DNA of 23,416 nt from 1-14-0-10-45-29 sp964532715 (GTDB lineage: Archaea; Micrarchaeota; Micrarchaeia; Anstonellales; Anstonellaceae), in assembly GCA_964532715.1 (NCBI GenBank), contig CAZHIX010000015.1, positions 1-23,416 on the forward strand. Reading direction: 5' to 3'. Numbering within the stretch: the first letter of the stretch is position 1; each line of letters begins with the position of its first letter. The notes beneath the pieces are model-generated. The model saw nothing but the letters and a program-made list of their open reading frames with translations. It had not been told where the DNA came from and made no database searches. Position numbers and translations under genes: made by a program. Of this stretch, positions 6,627-12,010 are shown piece after piece.

Positions 6627-8042
6627 TTATTCAGATTCATTTTCGCCAAGCATATCGTGAATTATTTTTTCAGCTTCTTTAAGCTTTCTCTCTTCTGAAT
6701 CTGATCGTGTTTTTTTTACAGAATCAAAAGTTGTATCTGAATCCTGCGAACTCTTTTTAGGTAAAATTTCATTAACTAGATTATCTTTTGATTCAGTAGC
6801 TTTATCTGATAAAATATTTTGATTGGAAGAATTATCGGATTGCAATGTAACAGAATTAGAATTCGCAATTAAATTTTTACCGTCATGCATTGAATGTGAA
6901 ATATCAGAATTCGATATAGTGGAATTGGAGGTAGAATTTGATTTTTCGTTTTTGTTAACTTTTTTAGAGTTAACTTCTTCAGTGATAATTTTTGATGATT
7001 CTTCTAGAGGTTTTAGTGTATCTCTATCACATTTAGTTATAACTGATGGTGCATTTGATTTTATGGATTCTTTTGAATCAATATTTAAACTAGATACTAT
7101 TTCATCTATTTCAGAATTGGATTTTTGAATCACAGAAGATTGAGTATTAACACTCTTGATATCAAAAACCGAGTTAATAGAATTACCAGAATCACTAGTT
7201 GTACTGAACTTTGATTTTCTTGAACTGAAAAAAAGCACATAACCGCAAACGATAAGAAATACTACAAACGAGCCTAATGCGATATACTCATACTTAAATG
7301 AATTGTCAGATTCAATCGTTTTTGATTTGGTTAATTTAGAATTATTTGACAAAATAGTATCAGTAGTATTTTTTTCAAAAAATTTAGTATCATTTAGACT
7401 AGAATTTGAAGTATTTAATGCAGATATAGATTCAGTTGTATCATTAATTTTAGTATACACTGATATTTGTTCTGTGTGTTGTGATTCAACCTCAGATTGT
7501 TCAATTGAAGAATTTGAAACGTTAGATGAAACTTTAAGAATTTGAATATTCTTTTCAAGCCATGCTGGAGGTACCAATATCATTTTAAAGTACCCAATTT
7601 TTTCAAATGCTTTTATGCAAACTTGACCATCATCTATAATCAAATTTTTATTTTGAGTGCTACTTTGCTCTACAGGTATAAGACCAAAAGAAACATTTTG
7701 GTTAAAAAATACAAAAATAGATCCGTCAGAAGTACTTGCAATTTCAAACGGCTCGTTTGATCCAAATCTCAGTATACAAAAGTCAGTAGAAGTCAAATTA
7801 TACGCAACAGACATATTAACTATTTCATCATTAAGCGGTTGTATATGCATAGAAAATTGATTATCCCCAATACCCACGGTGGTGAATCCGTCATAACAAT
7901 GAGAATCACTACAGGTAAAAACAGATATTTGCGATTCATTTCCAAAATATATTGATTTGCCATCGTACGTAAGATAACCACAAAAAAGTGTGGACGCAAA
8001 CAGAAAATTTAGTGTTATGATTAAAATGAGATTTTTATACAT
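6627..8042 (-). CDS. Bitopic Ser/Asn-rich surface protein with long cytoplasmic tail
   Basis: No family is recognised, but the architecture is clear. Residues 1-20 are a signal peptide (MYKNLILIITLNFLFASTLF). Residues 21 to about 170 form an extracellular beta-rich domain with several cysteines (C21, C44, C49, C89, C142). Residues 171-248 are a Ser/Thr/Asn stalk with many N-x-S/T sequons, and 252-272 are a membrane helix followed by SSRKSK. The last 195 residues are a cytoplasmic Ser/Asn/Asp/Lys-rich low-complexity tail ending in a charged helix (SEERKLKEAEKIIHDML). This suggests a surface sensor or anchor whose tail may bind a cytoplasmic partner (inference). An AT-rich box about 24 bases upstream of the ATG at 8042 points to a leaderless mRNA. 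The nuclease gene follows 29 bases downstream on the same strand. Confidence 0.8.
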   Translation of the reverse strand: MYKNLILIITLNFLFASTLFCGYLTYDGKSIYFGNESQISVFTCSDSHCYDGFTTVGIGDNQFSMHIQPLNDEIVNMSVAYNLTSTDFCILRFGSNEPFEIASTSDGSIFVFFNQNVSFGLIPVEQSSTQNKNLIIDDGQVCIKAFEKIGYFKMILVPPAWLEKNIQILKVSSNVSNSSIEQSEVESQHTEQISVYTKINDTTESISALNTSNSSLNDTKFFEKNTTDTILSNNSKLTKSKTIESDNSFKYEYIALGSFVVFLIVCGYVLFFSSRKSKFSTTSDSGNSINSVFDIKSVNTQSSVIQKSNSEIDEIVSSLNIDSKESIKSNAPSVITKCDRDTLKPLEESSKIITEEVNSKKVNKNEKSNSTSNSTISNSDISHSMHDGKNLIANSNSVTLQSDNSSNQNILSDKATESKDNLVNEILPKKSSQDSDTTFDSVKKTRSDSEERKLKEAEKIIHDMLGENESE

Positions 8043-8096
8043 AAAAATAATACAGCACTAAAATTTAAAATTAAATTTACAGATCATAAAATCAAA

Positions 8097-8122
8097 ATAT
8101 AACCTCACATCGTAGGTTATAT
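8097..8122. repeat. Perfect 9-bp inverted repeat in a divergent gap
   Basis: ATATAACCT (8097-8105) and AGGTTATAT (8114-8122) are perfect inverted repeats around an eight-base loop. They lie in the 190-base divergent region between genes starting at 8042 and 8233. This could be an operator or an RNA hairpin. The rest of that gap is very A/T-rich and holds a second small palindrome, AATTATATAATT, near 8137-8148. Confidence 0.4.
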
Positions 8123-8202
8123 GTAAAAAATCCGTTAATTATATAATTTTTTTCTAAAAAAAGCAAATAACCATAAAAAAAACATAAAAAATCTATGTTT
8201 CA

Positions 8203-8210
8203 TTTAAATA
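8203..8210 (+). promoter_or_regulatory. TATA box of the small membrane protein gene
   Basis: TTTAAATA is centred 26 bases upstream of the ATG at 8233, predicting a leaderless transcript. It is the same octamer as the box at 6155-6162. Confidence 0.6.
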
Positions 8211-8232
8211 TGTTCAAAATAAGACTAGTAAT

Positions 8233-8511
8233 ATGAGTAAACGAGTGGAGCACTTATTTTCGTTTTACACAAACTCCTTATTGTTCATACTGTCAATCGC
8301 ATTACTTTTATTAATTTTTGAGGCAGTAAACTTTGAACCAAGATTGCAAAATTTTGCAGATGGAATGTACACCTCAAATTCACTCCCAGTTGCAAACATA
8401 AGTGTAACTCAAACAGTATTGATCGGTTGCACGGGTCTTCTAAGCATAGGGTTGGTACAGTTTTTATCACACAAAGAACAGATAAAACTCAAACAGAGAT
8501 ACGTATTATAA
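8233..8511 (+). CDS. Small two-helix membrane protein, 92 aa
   Basis: I do not recognise a family. The protein has a short basic N-terminus (MSKRVEH), a first membrane helix around residues 12-31 (SLLFILSIALLLLIF), a polar middle segment of about 30 residues with NFEPRLQNFADGMYTSN, a second helix around 59-76 (TVLIGCTGLLSIGLVQF), and a basic C-terminus (KEQIKLKQRY). By the positive-inside rule both ends should be cytoplasmic and the polar loop outside. The TATA box TTTAAATA at the expected distance for a leaderless gene supports the start. The next gene (8611) is on the same strand but has a Shine-Dalgarno and an inverted repeat between. The function is unknown. Confidence 0.7.
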   Translation: MSKRVEHLFSFYTNSLLFILSIALLLLIFEAVNFEPRLQNFADGMYTSNSLPVANISVTQTVLIGCTGLLSIGLVQFLSHKEQIKLKQRYVL

Positions 8512-8541
8512 GACTAAAACATAACAACGATTATAGATCAA

Positions 8542-8570
8542 CAATAAAGATTATCGCAAATTCTTTATTG
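8542..8570. repeat. 9-bp inverted repeat before the YbjQ-family gene
   Basis: CAATAAAGA (8542-8550) pairs perfectly with TCTTTATTG (8562-8570) across an 11-base loop. A flanking CAACA/TGTTG pair (8539-8543, 8574-8578) and an alternative CGCAA/TTGCG pairing (8555-8559, 8568-8572) are also possible. It lies 31-60 bases after the upstream stop and 40 bases before the next start, so it could end the first transcript or control the second gene. Confidence 0.4.
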
Positions 8571-8610
8571 CGTGTTGTTGATTTTAGTGTAAAATACTGA
8601 GGTGAATTAT

Positions 8611-8925
8611 ATGATAGTAGTTACAACCGAATTTGTTGCAGGAAAAGAGATAACCCAAACTCTTGGAATTGCTAAAGGAAACACGATACGTGCACGTCAC
8701 GTTGGACATGACATGATGGCAGGTTTACAACAGATTGTAGGTGGAGAGCTAAAAGGGTACACACAGATGATTACTGAGTCAAGAGATGAGGCAACAAAAA
8801 GAATGATTGAAGATGCAAAAGAAATGGGTGCAGATGCCATCGTTGGAGTAAGATACGCTTCATCCGACATAATGGCAGGCGCATCTGAAATACTTGCATT
8901 TGGAACCGCAGTAAAACTAAAATAA
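8611..8925 (+). CDS. YbjQ/UPF0145 family protein
   Basis: The 104-residue protein begins MIVVTTEFVAGKEITQTLG and contains the conserved GNTIRARHVGHDMMAGL region, GGELKGYTQMITESRDEA, and the C-terminal block GADAIVGVRYASSDI followed by EILAFGTAVKL. This order matches the YbjQ/UPF0145 family (sometimes called putative heavy-metal-binding domain), which forms a compact alpha/beta fold and is thought to be pentameric. The molecular function is unproven. The ATG at 8611 was chosen because GAGGTGA (8599-8605) is a good Shine-Dalgarno five bases upstream; a GTG at 8602 falls inside that element. Length is normal for the family (about 105 residues). The gene is convergent with the next gene on the minus strand. 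Confidence 0.93.
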   Translation: MIVVTTEFVAGKEITQTLGIAKGNTIRARHVGHDMMAGLQQIVGGELKGYTQMITESRDEATKRMIEDAKEMGADAIVGVRYASSDIMAGASEILAFGTAVKLK

Positions 8926-8953
8926 GAGATAAAAATATAAAAATAAATTTATT

Positions 8954-9295
8954 TTATTTCCTCTTTCTTTTTTTTGCAGAACCTTTTGCGACTATTTTTT
9001 TTCTACGCCCGATATCTCTTTTTTTCCCAGATTTTTGCTCATATGAGGAAAACGAAGATACATAAGGTCTGCAAACTTGTGATTTTGGAGTGAATATACA
9101 TTGAGCTACAGCAAAAACAATCCCGAATATAATAGAATAAAGAATTGCAGTTGGTATAACATAATTAAGAGCACTTGAAGAGAAGAATAGAAAACTTCCG
9201 AACACGAGATATTCTATAACTTCTATTACTATAAAAACCAATATTGCAAATATCACAAAATTTCTAAACCACTTCACACATGGACACGAATTCAT
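8954..9295 (-). CDS. Small membrane protein with basic tail, 113 aa
   Basis: No family is recognised. The protein starts with MNSCPCVKW (a CPC motif near the N-terminus) and has two hydrophobic helices around residues 12-39 and 43-67. It then has a cysteine pair (C66 and C75) and a strongly basic C-terminal tail of about 30 residues (KSGKKRDIGRRKKI and AKKRKRK). The basic tail should be cytoplasmic and could interact with nucleic acid, ribosomes or acidic lipids (inference). A TATA-like TTTATAAATT box lies at 9325-9334, about 33 bases upstream, and a GTGATTTT stretch directly precedes the ATG. It is convergent with the YbjQ-family gene; the 28-base gap between them is A/T-rich and could terminate both. 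Confidence 0.7.
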   Translation of the reverse strand: MNSCPCVKWFRNFVIFAILVFIVIEVIEYLVFGSFLFFSSSALNYVIPTAILYSIIFGIVFAVAQCIFTPKSQVCRPYVSSFSSYEQKSGKKRDIGRRKKIVAKGSAKKRKRK

Positions 9296-9381
9296 AAAAT
9301 CACGTTTTTCTCATTACTGTAGAATTTATAAAACTAACTACAAGATTTGCCAGCAAACACAAGGTATCCGCAAGAATGAAT

Positions 9382-9456
9382 TTTGAATTTAATCAAATAA
9401 GCTCAACAATATTTATTATGGGTTTGAATTTAACCAAATAAGCTCCCACAATATTT
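9382..9456. repeat. Imperfect direct repeat duplicating a gene end
   Basis: The segment 9382-9414 (tttgaatttaatcaaataag onward) is repeated at 9423-9456 with two substitutions and one inserted base, at an offset of 41 bases. The second copy contains the last codons and stop of the lipoprotein gene at 9430-10431. The first copy therefore looks like a short tandem duplication of that gene's 3' end lying in the intergenic region. Confidence 0.7.
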
Positions 9457-10431
9457 TTCATTTATATAAATGAACGGTTCTTTTACGTTTAGCGACTCGC
9501 CAGTTATACAAGATAGTTTAATAAATGCAGAATCTTGTTCGTGCATTATGTCCGATAGAACAAATTCAAAAGTTTGATCGGCACACGACAAACTCAGAAT
9601 AGAAGATTTGTTATACCCACTCACAAATACGCAAGAGCTTATGACGTTTGAACCATTTATTGTTTCTTGGGTTTGAGTGTAATTTATAGTCTGACAAATA
9701 CTGGGGGAATCTAATAATTTTTCTTCATAAATCCATAGAGGTGCACTTGCACATACATAACCATCTAATGCAAGCCAAACATTAGTTATACCGTTTCCAC
9801 CATAAACACACGCCACTTCATCTTGTATCAATGAACCGAAACCCTGTATCTTTTCATAATCACCACACAAAAATGTGGTTTGTTCATTTGAAGGAGAATA
9901 TGAATATATATTGACCCAGACAGTTTGTAAATTAGTTATTGCTGTTTTATCAAGTTTGATTCGACAACGTTTTGTTTCATAACGCCCATTCAATGGATCT
10001 ATAATTGCAGTTGCATATATTTTTTGAATTGAGCTTGAATCAGAATTAGAATCGGGTTCAGATTGGATCGTCAAATTATCAACAATTGTATCTGAATATG
10101 CAGTTGTAATGTTCTCAAAGTCATTAATATAAACAAAAGAATTAGTAGTATTGTTTGTATCAGACGTATTGATTACATATGAAGTATTTTTTGTATAAGT
10201 CGTGTTTTGCAAAATTTGGTTTTGCACTTGTTCTTCAAAATCGGAAATATTTTCTAGATTAGTAGAATCATTTTGAGATAGATTGTTGAACATAGAACTA
10301 TCGTTTGTAAGTACATAAACATTTGAATAATTGGTGCTTGTGTTCAAAAAATCTAAGCCAGTATTAGGTTTTGAAGAATCGTCAATGCATCCCGCAAACA
10401 AAAATAGGCAAAATAGTAATATACGTATCAT
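9430..10431 (-). CDS. Sequon-rich surface lipoprotein
   Basis: The N-terminus MIRILLFCLFLFAGCIDD is a signal peptide ending in a lipobox-like FAGC, so C15 is the probable lipid-anchored residue. Residues about 20-135 are a Ser/Thr/Asn-rich linker packed with N-x-S/T sequons; about sixteen occur in the whole protein, most in this stretch. This suggests heavy N-glycosylation on the cell surface. Residues about 136-333 form a beta-rich domain with at least nine cysteines (for example RCRIKLD, FLCGDYE, VACVYGG, YVCASAP, SSCVF, LSCAD), probably disulfide-bonded and possibly immunoglobulin-like. No specific family is recognised. A TATA-like box (minus-strand TTATTTAT, near 10456-10463) is about 28 bases upstream of the ATG. 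The 3' end is duplicated downstream (9382-9414). Confidence 0.8.
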   Translation of the reverse strand: MIRILLFCLFLFAGCIDDSSKPNTGLDFLNTSTNYSNVYVLTNDSSMFNNLSQNDSTNLENISDFEEQVQNQILQNTTYTKNTSYVINTSDTNNTTNSFVYINDFENITTAYSDTIVDNLTIQSEPDSNSDSSSIQKIYATAIIDPLNGRYETKRCRIKLDKTAITNLQTVWVNIYSYSPSNEQTTFLCGDYEKIQGFGSLIQDEVACVYGGNGITNVWLALDGYVCASAPLWIYEEKLLDSPSICQTINYTQTQETINGSNVISSCVFVSGYNKSSILSLSCADQTFEFVLSDIMHEQDSAFIKLSCITGESLNVKEPFIYINEKYCGSLFG

Positions 10432-10473
10432 AAAAACACAAAGAGAAGTGGGAGATAAATAATAAAAACAAAA

Positions 10474-10725
10474 CTATTTTTTGATGGATTGAGATTCTGT
10501 TGATTTTGAATTAGAATACATATCAACCAGCAGAGATTTTAATTTTGGTTTTATCAAATATTCAAATGTTGCAAATGCTACAACCATAAATATAAGCGGA
10601 ATCCACAATTCATTTGTTTCGTATAGAAAATACCAAAAACCACACAATATCAAACCGTTCAGTGCAATTAATAATCTTGAGAGATTAGTTATATTTCTAA
10701 ATACTAAACTTGGATTAGTAGCCAC
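10474..10725 (-). CDS. Small two-helix membrane protein, 83 aa
   Basis: An unrecognised small membrane protein. From the chosen GTG at 10725 it starts MATNPSLVFRNITNLSRLL, has a first hydrophobic helix at about residues 17-35 (LLIALNGLILCGFWYFLY), a short TNELW loop, a second helix at about 40-57 (IPLIFMVVAFATFEYLI), and a basic then Ser-rich C-terminus. The minus-strand sequence GGTGATATC directly precedes the GTG and is a very good archaeal Shine-Dalgarno. A longer reading from 10758 has no such support and begins with an improbable hydrophobic peptide. A TATA-like box at 10746-10754 is also centred about 26 bases from the GTG, so leaderless initiation is an alternative. The kinase-like gene lies 78 bases upstream on the same strand. 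Confidence 0.65.
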   Translation of the reverse strand: MATNPSLVFRNITNLSRLLIALNGLILCGFWYFLYETNELWIPLIFMVVAFATFEYLIKPKLKSLLVDMYSNSKSTESQSIKK

Positions 10726-10803
10726 GATATCACCCCAAACGATCAAAATATAAATCAAATAAGTTTTAGTTCATCTGAATTATATCGCATCATTTACGTC
10801 AAT

Positions 10804-11349
10804 TCATATTACTTTTGCTAATAAAGAATCTATTTGCTGATTTAAATCTTGTATTGTAGAATTATTTTCAATTCTAAAGTTTGCAATATTTGATACTTGA
10901 TCGAGTTGTTGCCCACAAGAATTTGAATTTGATGCTTCTATTTTTTCAAGTTCACAAAATTTTTCAAATGTAATTGGATCCGACTCACGCATTCTTGATT
11001 TCATACGCTCAAATCTGAGTTTTTGATCACAAACGACATCTACAAGAAAAAAGTTTCTTGAGTTAGCAAGTTCAAAAGCCTCACCCGGATTTCGAATTGA
11101 TATAATCACGTAATTTTTTGAGCGATCAACATTTCTCATGACACGCTTGACAAGTTCTCCTTCGCCATATTTTTGACGAATGTAATTTCCTTGTGCTATG
11201 AGATTTTCACGATTTATAGACCTTCCAAGGCGTTTTAGATCTTCACGGATAGCATCAGATAGTGAAAGGGCTACAAATCCTTTTGATAGCAAATAATTCG
11301 CAACAGTATCTTTACCCGAACAATTTTTTCCACTTAAACCAATTATCAT
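10804..11349 (-). CDS. P-loop nucleotide kinase-like protein, 181 aa
   Basis: The protein begins MIIGLSGKNCSGKDTVANYL, with a Walker A P-loop (G7-x4-G12-K13-D14-T15) typical of the adenylate kinase/dephospho-CoA kinase fold. It then has SLSDAIREDLKRLG, an LIAQGNYIRQKYGEGELVKR helix region and a strand VIISIRNPGEAFEL. The lid region ERMKSRMRESDPITFEKFCE contains the expected arginines. These features fit the archaeal AAA-family small kinases sometimes annotated as dephospho-CoA kinase-like or deoxynucleotide kinase-like. The substrate is uncertain, and archaea usually make CoA with an unrelated kinase, so I do not call it CoaE. It is divergent from a Maf-like pyrophosphatase. Both may act on nucleotide pools (inference). 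A promoter box near 11370-11377 fits a leaderless start. Confidence 0.85.
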   Translation of the reverse strand: MIIGLSGKNCSGKDTVANYLLSKGFVALSLSDAIREDLKRLGRSINRENLIAQGNYIRQKYGEGELVKRVMRNVDRSKNYVIISIRNPGEAFELANSRNFFLVDVVCDQKLRFERMKSRMRESDPITFEKFCELEKIEASNSNSCGQQLDQVSNIANFRIENNSTIQDLNQQIDSLLAKVI

Positions 11350-11371
11350 GATTTGATTATACTATCTAAAT

Positions 11372-11392
11372 TAAAAACCAGAACGGTTTTTA
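11372..11392. promoter_or_regulatory. Perfect inverted repeat in the kinase/Maf divergent promoter
   Basis: TAAAAACC (11372-11379) and GGTTTTTA (11385-11392) form a perfect 8-base inverted repeat with a five-base spacer. It lies in the 52-base gap between starts at 11349 and 11402 and overlaps the positions where both TATA boxes should fall (minus-strand TTTTTAAT at 11370-11377). It is a candidate operator for joint control. Confidence 0.45.
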
Positions 11393-11401
11393 GTAGTTTA
11401 T

Positions 11402-12010
11402 ATGAAAGATTGGCTGATACTTGCAAGCACCTCACAAAGAAGACAAAAACTTTTATCTAAGGCATTTAGAAAATTTGATATAAAACGTGCACCAGAACCA
11501 AATTACATTGTTCAGAACGATAGTGTAAAACATGAAGTTAAACGCATGTCAGAATTCAAAGCGATTTGGGTTGCACTAAGAAACCCCGGGTTTGTAATCA
11601 TAGGTGCAGATACGCTTGTCGAGGTAAATTTACAAAAACTTTCAAAACCAAAAAACAGGACATTTGCAAAAAAATTTATACAACTAATCAGCTCAAAAAA
11701 AATACAAGTTTATACTGGAGCATGTATATGCTATTTTGATGGTTTTAGCTCTATAAAAAAAAGCAATTGGATTAGAAAAAGTGTTTTAAAATGCAAAAAA
11801 CTTTCTCAAAAACAAATTGACGAATATATTGAAAGTAACTTATGGCGTAAAAAAGCAGGAGGATTTAATATTTTGGAGAAACCCGCATCTGATTGGTTTT
11901 ATTTTAGAAAAAAAGATATTGATAATATTGCAGGGCTTGACATTAAAACAGTAAAAAAAAGAATTAAAAAATTCAAGGCTTTGGTTTTCCCTTTGAAAAA
12001 AATTCATTAA
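11402..12010 (+). CDS. Maf-like nucleotide pyrophosphatase
   Basis: The 202-residue protein has the order of motifs of the Maf/HAM1 superfamily: an N-terminal LILASTSQRRQKLL (residues 5-18), an EFKA helix (51-54), the metal/nucleotide strand IIGADTLVEV (66-75), KPK (82-84), and VYTGACICYFDG (103-114). YIES (about 141-144) and KAGGFNI (about 151-157) follow. Maf proteins hydrolyse non-canonical or modified nucleoside triphosphates (for example dTTP, UTP or methylated forms) to monophosphates, preventing their incorporation. Asp70 of GADT is the expected catalytic residue. The protein is unusually Lys-rich and the KPK region is shifted from the usual GKP, so it is a diverged member. The 3' end overlaps the gyrA 3' end by 38 bases on the opposite strand. 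The ATG at 11402 directly follows an inverted repeat. Confidence 0.88.
   Translation: MKDWLILASTSQRRQKLLSKAFRKFDIKRAPEPNYIVQNDSVKHEVKRMSEFKAIWVALRNPGFVIIGADTLVEVNLQKLSKPKNRTFAKKFIQLISSKKIQVYTGACICYFDGFSSIKKSNWIRKSVLKCKKLSQKQIDEYIESNLWRKKAGGFNILEKPASDWFYFRKKDIDNIAGLDIKTVKKRIKKFKALVFPLKKIH

Noticed and set aside
6823..7128. Plus-strand frames opposite the Ser/Asn-rich surface protein (also 7303-7545)
   Set aside because: They mirror the low-complexity repeats of the minus-strand gene and have no start signal.
8602..8610. GTG start for the YbjQ-family gene
   Set aside because: The GTG is part of the GAGGTGA Shine-Dalgarno; the ATG at 8611 matches the family N-terminus.
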